Origin: Bombardia bombarda
Taxonomy: Eukaryota > Ascomycota > Sordariomycetes > Sordariales > Lasiosphaeriaceae
Direction: 5' to 3'
NCBI GenBank assembly: GCA_030512295.1
Contig: JAULSR010000001.1
Coordinates: 3,619,001-3,683,000 of the forward strand
Length of the DNA: 64,000 nt
Shown here: positions 21,851 through 32,670 of the stretch, piece by piece
Numbering within the stretch: position 1 is the first letter of the stretch
How the letters are laid out: each line of letters begins with the position of its first letter
Program-made: the position numbers and the translations under genes
The notes under the pieces: model-generated
Told to the model about the DNA's origin: nothing
The model's input: the letters and a program-made list of their open reading frames with translations, nothing else
The model's database searches: none

Positions 21851-22908
21851 CTTGGCGGCTCCTTTCGAGGTTGTCTAAATCTCGTCGGGGAGGGGCGGGA
21901 ATGGCAGCTATAAAGGCGAGACGAGGGGTTCGACAGAGAAAAGCGGATATGTGCTATTCTCAAGAGGATTGATTTAGAGCAGAGGTTGTATGCAATACGA
22001 CCCTGCAGAAGAATCAAGACCTGCGGCGATCCGGGTCTTTCTTTTTTTTCTTCAGCAAAGAAAGGTGAGGAAGAGGGCGCTGGGGATGTTTGGGTTGAGA
22101 CGATGAAAGAATTTGGAGAGCGGCGGGTTTGCAGAAATGGAAATGAAATGGATGGGGTCTCTGGACCTCTTTTGCGCCAGGCAGAGTCGAAAACCCATCC
22201 CCACTGGCCCATGCTGGCCCACGCTGGGCCCACACAAGGGGGGGAGAGAGTCAGACATCTGATCACTAGCGGCCTGAGGCACACAATGCTTTATACCGTA
22301 TCCGTGCGCGCCCCACGCCCCACGTACCTCGAACGTTCGAACCCCTCCACCCTCCCCCCAGTCCTCGTAAGGTCCCCTCATTGCTCTTCCGCACGGGCCA
22401 TTCATGGTTGCAGGGCACTGAATGGACCGCTTCAGTGCTCCGTACCGTGCTGCCCAGCAGCTAACGTTAGTGCAAGAGGCTTGCCTATACCACATTACAG
22501 GGACTAGGCGGTAACAAGCGACAGCGACCTGACGCGCTGCTACCGGCCGGGGCCCGGTTAACCATAGAAGGCCCGGACCTTTAATTGAGTCCTAACGGAA
22601 GCCGCCAATCGCTGCCTCCGCACACCAAAGCCAAGGGCTAGATTTTAGCATCCCCCGGGCCATGAATTTGACGCGTCCAAAAGCTGGCACAACGCGTAGA
22701 GTTTGTAAGTGGCTGAAGACGGAAACTTGATCTCATGCCGGATTCTTCAGTAAACCCCAACGAACATGGCTTTTTCCCGTGACATTTCATTTATGCTCGC
22801 ATTCAGGCGTCGAAACAGCCAAGTCGGTTGACGTAGACCTTTGCGCCAAAGCAACACCTCATCGACTGATTGACTGATTGACTGATTCAGTCGTTCTTCA
22901 AACACGCA
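21851..22908. promoter_or_regulatory. Divergent promoter region of importin alpha and POT1
   Basis: No gene. It contains two ACGCGT (MCB) boxes at 22671-22676 and 22692-22697, on the POT1 side, and a 12-bp palindrome TCGAACGTTCGA at 22329-22340, about 480 bp from the importin alpha start, which also reads as a GAAnnTTC heat-shock-like pair. Confidence 0.45.
22668..22697 (+). promoter_or_regulatory. Paired MCB boxes upstream of POT1
   Basis: TTGACGCGTC at 22668-22677 and AACGCGTA at 22691-22698, spaced 21 bp, about 210-240 bp before the POT1 start codon. ACGCGT is the core bound by MBF in G1/S-regulated fungal genes. The same extended ten-base form occurs upstream of SCC3. Confidence 0.45.
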
Positions 22909-25378
22909 ATGCCTCCAGGCGGTAGTTTCCGAAAGCCAGCCCCGGGCCTGGGCGTGGGCCAGGCCCCGATTGTCTCCCAACTCCCACCCACATTCACGCC
23001 TCTTCGGGATATCATGGATGGGAAGGTGAGCCAAGGGTCTATGGCAAACGTTGTTGGGCTGGTCAAAGACTGCAGACTGCCCATCCCAACCAGAGGCACT
23101 GGTAAGCTTTCTTGCTATAGGCTTATGTGACCGGTCCTGTCTTTGAAGACGCAGTCAATTCTAACTCCTCTTGGCAGATTACAAGTCGGCAATAACCCTC
23201 TTTGACATTTCAACTCAAGACGACCATGACGGCGTTGAGTTTACTGTCTTCCGCCCGGAGAGCGATATGCCCCAGATCAGTGCTCGGGACGTCGTCGTCA
23301 TCACCCAGGCAAAGGTGAGAGAGCATGCTGCTTGCTGCGTCAACATGACCCATCCGCTCACATAACCACAGGTCCAGAAATTCAGATTGGACCCCTTGTC
23401 CCTGATAGCTAACTACACCACCAAAATATTCGTATACACCGCTTCCAAAATACCAAGACCGCCGATTTCCGCCAGACTTGCTCTCAAACCTTCTACTATG
23501 AAGGACGGTGTGCCGCCGGCAGCTGATCAGCCTATCCACCACTATGTCTCCTTCTTTTACCACGCCGTCGACAAGGATGACGCACCCGACGAAGCCGAGT
23601 TTCAGGCCAGAGCGGCAATGTCCCTCAATGTCAAGGACAAGTTCAGCCTTCTCAAGGACGTCTATAATGAAAAGTTCTGTGATCTAATCGTCCAAGTCGC
23701 GCGAGATCCCTTTGAGCTCATTGACAAAGTCACGCTCTACGCGTCTGATTACACTGAGAACGACGGCTTCTTTAACTACACGTGGGATGGCGTGGACTCT
23801 CTACGGGGCGCTAACTACGGCTATGGCGACCCCTACGGTTACACTTCCGGCGCTGGCGAAGACGCCGGCTCCTCTTTCAAGAAGACATGGGTCGGGCCGT
23901 ATGGGAAAAAGACCATACAGCTCACCTGCTACGAGCCGCACGCCAGCATCATCCGGACCGACGTGAAGGCCGGAATGTGGCTGTCCCTTCGCAATGTGCA
24001 GATCAAACACGGCCACGACGGCCAGAATCTTGAGGGTTTCATGCGCGAGGAGCGCAGCAGTCACCATGGCGCCTCCAAGGTCAACGTCGACATCTTCGAC
24101 ATTGATGGTGGGTTCCCCGATGGCTCAGTCGACACGCGCCTGAAAGAGGCCATTCGTCGGTGCCGCGACTACCAGAAAAAAAAGAAGAGCCAGATCAAGG
24201 AGATCAAGTCCGGTGGTGATGAAAGGACGAAGCTGATCAAGTCTGCCGAGGATGCGGGCGCGAAGCGCAAGGCCGCTCTCTTAAAGATGGTCCAAGAAGA
24301 GCCCTCCGTTGCTACTTCCAAGACCGCTGCCAAAAACACGGCAAGCGCGAAGCGCAAGGCCGTTGTCATGGAGGAGACCCGAGATCCTCCAGTTACCGCC
24401 GCCACTAATACCACAACTACTAAAGCCGCAACTACTAAAGCAACTACTACTACCAACAATACCACCATCGAGGACCTCGACGCCGCCATACAACAGCTCG
24501 AAAGCAAGCCAGAGCTGGGCTGCAAGGAACACCGCCGCATGAACCGTCTGATGGACGAGAAGAAAGACCTAGAGAAGGTCCAAAAAGATGCCCTCCTCAG
24601 CCTGAACGAGCTGGTGACTTGCGAGCAGCGTCGCGGGACCCCGATTAAATTCATTGGGAACATGCTCGAGACAGTGTACTACAACACGACCATAGAAGGC
24701 CATAGCGTCGAACTACCCTGCCCATTCACGTGTGCAAATTACATGGCCAGCGTCCGTGTAGTCGACTTCAACCCCCGCTCGCTCGAGGACTTTGCAATCT
24801 CCCGCAAGGTGACCGATTTCGCCTGTCTGTCTGACAACGAAAGCGACACCGAGGACCCCAGCGGCGACGGCTCTGACGATGACGACGCTGCCGGCGCCGG
24901 CGTACGTCGGGTCTGGGAGTGGCGCTTTGAGCTACAATTGGAGGATGCGACTGCCCCGCCGGGCAAAAAGAAGAAGAGGCTGTGGGTGGTGGTGGACAAC
25001 CCCGAGGCTCAGTGTCTTACGGATCTGGACGCCGTTGACCTTCGTCGGAACGCGCAGGTGCTCGCGCAGCTGCGCGAGCGCCTGTTCACTCTGTGGGGTA
25101 ATCTCGAAGAGGTCAAGACTGCCGAGGAGGCCGCTGCGAAGCGGCGCCGGCTTCGCGATAAGCCATTGGACTCGGATGACGAAGCTGAGAAGACACAGGC
25201 GGCCGCGGCGGCCGATTCCGATGCTGTTTCGAACAAGCCTTTTCTGTGCTGTATCAAGCAGTTTGGCGTGCGGGCAAAGAATATCAGAAGCAGCAGCGCT
25301 GCGGCGGCAGGCGAGGAGAAGGAGTGGAAGGAGTGGGAGAGGGTGTTTGCTTTGTTTGGGACAAGGATTTGTGTTTGA
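22909..25378 (+). CDS. POT1: Protection of telomeres protein 1 (Pot1)
   Basis: Pot1 binds the single-stranded G-rich telomere overhang through OB folds, caps the chromosome end and controls telomerase. Exons are 22909-23101, 23178-23314 and 23372-25378, about 778 aa. The first OB fold lies near residues 25-150: FTPLRDI, NVVGLVKDCRLPIPTRGTDY, SAITLFDISTQDDHDG, VFRPESDMPQISARDVVVIT and QAKVQKFRLDPLSLIANYTT. The second half includes FCDLIVQVARDPFEL, YDYTEND-like acidic loops and AGMWLSLRNVQIKH. A basic, Ala/Thr-rich linker (near 24,230-24,470) and a coiled acidic segment follow. The C-terminal part (IEGHSVELPCPFTCANYMAS to FGTRICV) is probably the Tpz1-binding region. No frame break is seen. The start was chosen because the short ATG-led segment gives a clean splice to the LFDIS block. 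The C-terminal third is less conserved and its role is inferred. Confidence 0.85.
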
Positions 25379-25861
25379 TTGGCGGGTGCGAAAGAGACGG
25401 ATGCAAATGGGGATCAGATCGGATGAGAGGATGGGGGCGGCTGGAGTTGAGTATCACGGAAAAGGAAATTGGGTTAGGTGATGGATCTGATCAAGGTGGT
25501 GGCCGGCTGTACTGGTTATAGGCGTTTGTCAATGATACCGGCGTTTTGCGATCATTTACGGTACGAATAGACATCATTCTTTTAGGTAGTTAGGTAGCTC
25601 TACTACAAGTTATACGACAGGTATTCCTGGTACTTGACGAGGCCTGAGCTGGGCCCTGATGTTTGCTTTTTGTTTTCCGATCACAAATGTTTGCATTATG
25701 TTTGCTGTATAGGTTGTATCAGATTCAGGCTGCATTGTATGGTTGCATTCCAACAAACATCCACATTTCTTAAGCAATTATTACAAGGAAAGTTTTGGAT
25801 GGGTACTTAGCTAAGGATGTGTGCTGGGTTACTCAACAAATCGGAATCCATTCACGATTAA
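25379..25861. other. POT1 3' flank
   Basis: No gene supported up to the tRNA. Confidence 0.5.
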
Positions 25862-25955
25862 TCGGGTATGGTGTAGCGGTAACATCGTTGACTCTCACTT
25901 CTAACCAAAGTGTCTGATCACTCAACATCCCCGGGTTCGACTCCCGGTATCCGAA
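25862..25955 (+). tRNA. tRNA-Glu (anticodon CTC) with a 23-nt intron
   Basis: The acceptor stem TCGGGTA pairs with TATCCGA, discriminator A. The D arm is GTGT/ACAT with loop AGCGGTA, the anticodon stem GTTGA/TCAAC, and the T arm CCGGG/CCCGG with loop TTCGACT. The anticodon CTC is at 25894-25896. The intron is 25898-25920, after position 37. TTCTTTT follows as a Pol III stop. Confidence 0.92.
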
Positions 25956-26953
25956 TATTCTTTTGCACTTTTTCCATTGGCAATTCTTTTTGTTATCCTA
26001 TTGCCATCTTTGCAGACACACTTTTTTTAAACATGTTAATATTTTTTTTAACATTAACGAACAGTGAAAAAGCATTAATGGGAGCTTCGCTTTTTATTAC
26101 GACTCACTTTCGATGTTCGTTGGATGGTGATTGCACATTATGAATATAGGAATCAATCTTCTCACTACACTTAGGAGGCAGCAAAATTCTTACGTGTTGT
26201 TGTTGCTCTATCTCACATGTCACATACTCATTCTTCCTCTCCATCCTTCTAACAACCTCAACAAAGCAACACAATAAGACGTTGATTTTCACGTTCAAGA
26301 TAGATAAACACACCTTAGAAACTCTGTACCTAGTAGAATCGGGATATTAACATAACTCTCAAGTAGTCTAAGTGGTATGCTGAACTCATCGGCGCCGCTT
26401 GTAACCACGCAGTGCATCACAGACAGACCAGAAAACTCTAAGGTGAAGGGAAGAAAATAATATAATGGCTTATACCAACTAGCCTACTAACCAGCCTTGA
26501 CACGACTGGATGTCAAACAATGTGCTGAAACCATTTCACCTTCCGGCAGGCAGGCAGGTTCGCGTAAGACCATCATACTCGCTCGCTGTAGCCCAAGGAG
26601 AACAAAAGCGGTATCAACAACATCACCCACAACGAAAAGACCAAAGACAGCAGCGAAAGCAAGTAAATAATAGTAATAAACAATAACAGTAGCAGGCCTC
26701 TCGGTGTCAAAATATCATCAACCATGACTTAACTGTGTTCATCAAGCCGCCGCCGCCGCCGCCGCCGCCGCCCAAAAGCTACCAAAGACAGAAAAGAGGA
26801 GCGGCGGTAAAAGAAAATAAAAAAGAAGATATAACGCCGGAAGTTTTTAAGTACAGCAAACAAACAAACGGAGCAAGTCGAAGATGAGCAAACCACATCC
26901 GTCTAGCATCTCCCTCGCGCCTACTTTCTCTCAAGACTCACAAAGAATTACTC
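25956..26953. other. Gene-free interval, 3' flank of SCC3
   Basis: A/T-rich, no supported gene. A GCC trinucleotide run of about nine units lies at 26746-26773, probably in the SCC3 3' untranslated region. Confidence 0.5.
26746..26773. repeat. (GCC)n microsatellite
   Basis: About nine GCC units about 180 bp beyond the SCC3 stop codon. Confidence 0.85.
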
Positions 26954-29900
26954 TCAATCCCCAAGAATCGACTCATCCTCATCCATGTGATCATCCCCTC
27001 CTCCACCATCGTCTCCCTCATCATCATCATCCTCAATCGGATCATCCAACAGCTCGCGCCGTCTCAGATCCTCCATTGAGCCCTCCTCCACCTCAGGCTC
27101 TGCCTCTGCCTCCACCTCCATCTCCCCCTCCGCCTCAGCAAACGGATCCTCATCCGACTCATCATCCTCCGCAACAACAATCTCTTCGCTCATCACCGGC
27201 TTCTTGCTCGCGGCACCACCACCGGCACCACCACCGGCACCACCACCGGCACCACCACCGGCACCACCACCGGCACCACCACCGGCACCACCACCTCCTC
27301 CAGCAGCAGCCTGCTTACTCCCACCCCCTCCACCTCTGGCCCTCTGCCCACCACCACCACCACCCTTCTTCCTCGAAGAAGCCTTCTCCTTCTGCACTCG
27401 CCCCTCATCCAAATATGCCAACGCCTCCTTCAGATTATTCCCCAGCTTATTCTGATTCCTCAACATCCTCCTCCGCAGCTTGCCCGCGTTGGGCCCCACG
27501 CAGTCCACCATCTTGGCCAGGATCGTCAGCACAAGCTTACCCGCGAGCTCGCACAGCGCCCGCTCATTCTTGAGCTCCTTGCCCTTCCTCTCCGCCGGCG
27601 TCAGCTTCCCTCCAGGCCCAGCCCCACCCCCTCCCTCCCCGTCCTCGTCCTCATCATCCGACGCAAACTGATCGTCCTCATCATCCAGCGGATCCTCGTC
27701 CTCGGCCGGCTCATTCAGCACCTTCTTCACACACCGCGCGTACGCCCGCTCAGCCGCGTCGTAAATCTCAACCAGCTCCCTGATCAAGCCCGGCGAGATG
27801 GGCTCCAGCAGCGGCTCCAGCACCGCATACCTCTCCCCATCCCCGCCATGATCCGCAACCGCCTGCTGCCGCACCTGCCCGAGCGTCGCAAATAGCACAT
27901 GTAGATCGCATAGCCCGCCCGTGGCAAACACCCTCAAGTCGTCATTCGTGCCGCGCGACGACAGCGTCCAGACCAGGTTCGCCTCGAACGTGCGCCGCAG
28001 CTGGTTGACCCGCTCGACCTCGCGCGCGTCCACGGCCGCCTGGTTCTGCACCGCGCCCATCAGCGCCCGCCCCTTCCACATGAAGTAGAACTGGCACGTC
28101 TTGACCGCGAAGCTGACCGCCTCGTCCTCGAGGTCGTCGAGCGCCTCCTCGACCTGGTCCAGCTTGCCGCGGTGCACGATGCGCGCGAGGATCTCGATCG
28201 CCGGCGCCTCGGACCCGTCGATCTGGCCCTCGGCCTCGAGCACCTCGATGCAGTTGGCGATGCTGGCGAGCTTGCTCATTTTGAGCAGGACGTGGCCCAG
28301 CTGCGCGATCTCGGGCACGTCCAGGTTGTTGCGCTCGCCCAGCTCGCTGACCTTGTCAAAGTGGCGAAGCGCGTTGATGACGACCTCCCAGAGGTCGGCA
28401 ATCTTGCCGTCGGTGACTTCCTCTAGCTCGTCGTATTTTCTGGCGTGCAGCAGTGCGGCTGTTGCCTCGGCGAGGACGCCCCGATCGACGTGTCTATCGA
28501 ACTGCGTGCAGATTTCGTCCAACAATCTCCGGTATGTGGTCGAATCCTGGCGAAGCTGCTGGAAAATGTCTAGATCGAGACAGTGCTCCAGGCGCAACAC
28601 CACAACAGCCGTGCTGGCCTCGGCTCCAAACTTGTTAAGCAGGCGGGGAATGATACCGGCCAGATGGACCGCCGCGTCCTCGTGACTGTCACCCCCATCT
28701 GGGCGGTGCGGTCTCCTTCTTGATCTGTCGATATCCGTATTAGGCGCCAGACTGAGACGGACAGCCGACGACAGAACCTCAAGCAGAATAGGCTCTTCCC
28801 TATCCTCTGGCGCGACCGCATCACGCAGCGCCGCCTCATTAGAGTTGCCCGCGCGAGACGACTTTGACTTTGAGCTCGTGCTGTGATCGTATAAGAGATA
28901 GCCCGACAGCAGCTCCCAGTTCTTCACCTGGTCGATCTTCTCATACAGCACCTGCGAGGCCAGCGATATCCTCGTCTCGAGCGCGACAGCCTGTACCATC
29001 TCAACGGCGATATCCAAGCCACGGGGGGTTCAGTGTGGTTCTCCTCTTCAAGCTGGGCATCGTATGCCGCGAGCAGCTCGACGAGACACTTGATGCTGAT
29101 CCAGTCCCTGCGAGGAGAGAAATGATCGTCCTCGTCCTCGTCGCCAAACAGCTCGTCGACAGCGTCAGTTCCGCCCATAGACTCAATCTTTGTCTCAATT
29201 GAATCGTTGACACAACCGGCAAAAAAGTCAATCACGGCTCTGCGCACGCGCAGCTCAGAGTCAAAAATCAACCGTCCGATGGAGTCAATCTCGTCTGGCT
29301 CCAGCATGCCGGTATCTTTGAGAATCTGGATCACGGCAACCGCCGCAACGCGGACACTGACATCCGAGTCCTTGGTCGCCATCTCCACCAAGCGCGGCCT
29401 GAACCTATCGATAAAATGGCCCAGCTTCTCGGCGTCCCTCTTAAAAATACGCGCCAGCTGCTTGAGCACCTCCTGTCTCGTCTGCGGCACCACATCGGAC
29501 AGCATCCAGCCCAGGTAGCGCAGGTACTCGGGCTCCATAAAGACGGTCGGCAGCTGCCAGATCCACGAGCCGATAGCCTCAACACTCTCCGTCCTGATCT
29601 TCGCGTCGATATCGCGATAACGATGGACAAAGACGGTCTCGAAAAAATCTGTAATCTGCTCGCCGCAGATCCCGCGGTTCTGGTTCGCCTCCTCGAGGTT
29701 CTTTTGCATGGACGCGAGCTGGTCCTTGTTCTTGCCCTTGCGGCTCTTCTCGCCCTCGATCTGCTTGGTGATGGCGGTGATGCGCAGGTCGAGCGTCTTG
29801 GCGACGTCGACGAGGGCGGCCTCCATGGCGAGGGCGACCGTGGTGGCGGTGTGGCGGAAAGGGCGCAGGGTGGACGACGACATGGACGCGACCCAGCGCG

Positions 29901-30920
29901 CAATATTCTCCATCAGCAGGGCGTCCTTGTACAGGACCTCGGTCTCGTGCATGGTCTCGACGAGGCTCTTGAAGAAGCCGACGAGCAGGTCGCGGAACGA
30001 CTTGCTGGAGCGGGCGCGCGAGATGAGCGGGTAGTCGGTGATGCCTTCCTGGGTGGGGGGTTAGCACTGAAGTCAGGCAGGTAATACTAGAAACGCGAAC
30101 GCACCTCTGTATACACATTTTGTAAATCAGCCAGTCTGTTTTGGCAGTTTTCGGGATCCCGGATGTCGTCGCCTGTCACCTGCTGGTCACATCCAGCTGA
30201 CAGGAGAATGCAATTGACGAGCTCGGTCACGGCAGCCGTGTCGTCGGCTTTGTATTTCTGATACCAGTCCGCTGCGACCTTGTTGGAAGAATATCCAGAC
30301 GTAAAGATTTCGGCTGTGCATATGTAACAGGGATGGTCAGCACGCGGTACAATCACAATGCGCGACGATGGGGAAGAGGTTGTCAGCTTGCACTCACCAT
30401 AAAGACCGTCTCCATCAGGACGCGCGATGGCAACCGCTATGCGAACAGTCTTTTTTGGGCGACTGGGCAGCTGCTTCGCAGCGACATGGTTCGTCTCGGC
30501 GGCAGCGGTGCCAGCGGGTGGAAGAGGGAGCGCATCGCCGTTAATCTTTGGCTTCTTGGCCGCGGGCTTTCTCTGCCTTGCAGGTTGCTGCGACGTCGAC
30601 GAGGACGACGACGAGGGCTTCTTCCTGGCGGGGCGGCGGGGTTGCTGGTCTCCAGTAGCGGTGGCGTCGCTATCATCGTCTTCTTGGGGATCTGGGTCGT
30701 CTGCGTCTTCGTCGGGCGACTCGTTCTCTACGTCTTCGTCGTCATCGTCTGGCTCGTGATCCTGGGCGGCGCGCTTGCGCTTGGTGGCCTGAGAGGAGGG
30801 CGCAGCTGGCGCATCAGCGCTCGGGGCAAACTTGTCAGGGACCTTTGTGACGCGTCCGGAGCGACGCGCAGTCGACGTGGGAGCCGGCGAGCTCGTCGCG
30901 GTGTTGTCTGAGGTTTCCAT
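26954..30920 (-). CDS. SCC3: Cohesin subunit Scc3/Psc3 (STAG/SA family)
   Basis: Scc3 is the HEAT-repeat subunit that anchors cohesin to DNA and holds sister chromatids together. Exons on the minus strand are 30920-30398, 30313-30105 and 30048-26954, about 1,275 aa. The N-terminus is acidic and basic by turns (RKRAAQDHEPDDDD, then RPARKKPSSSSSS). The STAG core starts at AEIFTSGYSSNKVAADWYQK and runs through SFRDLLVGFF, FRHTATTVALAME, the Arg-rich coiled segment, FFETVFVHRYRDIDAKIRTE, SWIWQLPTVFMEPEYLRYLG and the VRVAAV HEAT repeats. The tail has seven Gly/Ala-rich 12-bp repeats and an acidic end. A six-G run on the plus strand (29023-29028) puts the frame out by one. One more base makes HTEPPRGLDIAVEMVQ and the total length then closes in frame. 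The start at 30920 is preferred; a Met at 30944 is also possible. The 84-bp first intron has no in-frame stop. Confidence 0.9.
27212..27296 (-). repeat. SCC3: Seven tandem 12-bp repeats coding Gly-Gly-Ala-Gly in SCC3
   Basis: Plus-strand unit GGCACCACCACC repeated about seven times with almost no change, coding a flexible Gly/Ala linker in the Scc3 tail. Such near-identical repeats usually vary in number between strains. Confidence 0.9.
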
Positions 30921-31647
30921 GAGCGGGTGTCGTACGGATGTCATCACATTTGGGGTCGATCGCGATGGTTGATGGATTGCCTGTCGTGGTGTTTTGGCGA
31001 GGGAGACCGCGGCTTTCGCTCTCTCTTTTTTGGCAATTGACGCGTCAAGTGGGATTGAAAGGGTACCGTTCGCCAGATATTTTGGGGACTTTTGGCGCAT
31101 CGGGCCCCACTATTCTAAGCAAGGTACGGGGCACTGCGGGCGCTGCGCTGGGGCCTGGGGGGCCAGGGAGCACGCCCTCCTCTTGGCGGGGGGCAAACAG
31201 ACAGACGGGCAGACGGGTATTCTAGTCAACAATGCGTATTATGTGATTAGAGGGGTTGAATTTGTGATTTGCAAAGGGTGAGGGTGTGTCCATACAAAGT
31301 AGCACAGGGGTTTGTACACTCGGATTGGGCAGTGAAAGAATGTTTGGATGCAGATGTAAGAGCGCAGAAGGGGTGCCAATAGCTGAACCAAGACCAAAAC
31401 ATATCAATTGCAGAGTGGGCAGCCAGTAAGTAATAAGTATTATGCTTTTAGCGGGGTCGCGTCCAGAGCATCCCGTCATTGGCTGAGGTATTTAGGGGAA
31501 AGAATACCCCCCGTAGCCCCTATTAGAGGATTGCGATAGGGGGTGAAATCACCACTGGATGCCTCCGTTGATAATCGAAACTCAGAGAGAGAGCCACGGG
31601 ACAGGCAGATAGCAATGTGAAAGCAGGATAACAGAAAACACTAAATC
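30921..31647. promoter_or_regulatory. SCC3 promoter and UreD 3' flank
   Basis: No gene supported. It holds the palindromic MCB box TTGACGCGTCAA (31037-31048) 117 bp before the SCC3 start, and an inverted repeat CCCCTAT / ATAGGGG at 31517-31542 with a 12-bp loop downstream of UreD. Confidence 0.5.
31037..31048. promoter_or_regulatory. Palindromic MCB box upstream of SCC3
   Basis: TTGACGCGTCAA is a perfect 12-bp palindrome around ACGCGT, the MBF core, about 120 bp from the SCC3 start codon. Cohesin genes are typical G1/S targets in yeasts; binding here is inferred. Confidence 0.5.
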
Positions 31648-32670
31648 TTATTTTACACACATGAGTGCCTGATTACCAAAAGTCTCGGAGACGCTGCCCT
31701 CGTAGGCCAGCATCTCCCAAAGCCACAGGCGACCGGCCTCGACGGCAGGGGCGCCAAACTTGACGACGACGCAGCCCCTGACGTTGGCCGCCGACCACAA
31801 AAGCCTGCTCTCCTTCTCCATGCGAAGCCGTCCCAGGCGCCATCTCTCCCGCGGCGACAAGCCGTCGTCAGCCGTCCGCTTGGCCTCTTCATTCCTAAAG
31901 TCGCGCGCGCCAAGCCGCGGCAGGGCGGCAAACTCGGCCAGGAAGAAGTCCCCCAGCGTCTTCATCAGCGGCCCACGCAGCAGCAGCGTTCCAATAACCC
32001 CCATGGCATGCATTGACTCGCGTAGGGATTTGAGGTGCGGGTTCTCTGCCTGGTGGCTGCCGTCGAGAATCACGGCCTCGCGCACGAGTAGCCGGCCACC
32101 ATTACCATTGCCATTGCTATTGCCATTGCCATCGCCATCATCACCATCTGTCCACACCTCGTTGCGCCCGACCCAGCGGCGGAAGCTCCAGTCCTCGCCG
32201 CGCGCAGTGCGTCCCTGCGTGACCCAGTCCAAAAGACACAGCGAGGCGTCCCTGGCGAGCCGAAAGACCTGAGTCTGCTCGTAGACGCTGCCCTCAAACG
32301 GCTGGACAGGGTCGGGCAGCAGACAGAGGGCGGCTCCGGCCGCAATGCGGACCTGCAGGGTCTGGCGCGTGACGATGTTGGGCGTTGCAGAGGTAAAGAT
32401 CTTGGTGTGGCCCTGTGTGACGATGCTCAGTTTTGCCCCGTCGTGAACGTGGATCGACAGGTTGACGCTGTCGCCGCCGACGAGGCCGCCGCCGTACGAG
32501 AGCCAAAAGACCAGCACGCTCTTGAGCTCTGAGGGGCGCGAGGGCGAGATGAGCTTCAGCGGGTACTGGTATGCGATGGTCTCGAGGCCCGACACGCCAT
32601 CGGGGAGGAGCTTGGCCACGATCCGTCCCTCGCCTGGGGCGGATGATGACTTGGGAAACGGTGAGTTCAT
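31648..32670 (-). CDS. ureD: Urease accessory protein UreD (UreH)
   Basis: UreD works with UreF and UreG in the cytoplasm to deliver nickel to apo-urease, which splits urea to ammonia and carbon dioxide. It is an uninterrupted 340-aa frame. Family blocks are ETIAYQYPLKLISP near residue 30, VFWLSYGGGLVGGDSVNLSI (residues about 52-75), QGHTKIFTS, LCLLPDPVQPFEGSVYEQTQ (about 130-150), LCLLDWVTQGRTARGEDWSF (about 165-185) and an alpha/beta C-terminus. A Gly/Asn insertion coded by CAT/TGCCAT-like repeats (near 32,100-32,150) is not part of the core. Length agrees with fungal UreD. It is divergent from the NAD synthetase gene. Other urease genes are not in the window, as usual for fungi, where they are unlinked. 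The start has the expected short leader before the first strand. Confidence 0.92.
   Translation of the reverse strand: MNSPFPKSSSAPGEGRIVAKLLPDGVSGLETIAYQYPLKLISPSRPSELKSVLVFWLSYGGGLVGGDSVNLSIHVHDGAKLSIVTQGHTKIFTSATPNIVTRQTLQVRIAAGAALCLLPDPVQPFEGSVYEQTQVFRLARDASLCLLDWVTQGRTARGEDWSFRRWVGRNEVWTDGDDGDGNGNSNGNGNGGRLLVREAVILDGSHQAENPHLKSLRESMHAMGVIGTLLLRGPLMKTLGDFFLAEFAALPRLGARDFRNEEAKRTADDGLSPRERWRLGRLRMEKESRLLWSAANVRGCVVVKFGAPAVEAGRLWLWEMLAYEGSVSETFGNQALMCVK

Noticed and set aside
21358..22284. 308-codon minus-strand frame overlapping importin alpha exon 1
   Set aside because: Different frame from the importin exon and no conserved residues; it crosses the promoter.
26746..27296. Short repeat arrays considered as CRISPR
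   Set aside because: Tandem microsatellites without spacers, and the genome is fungal.
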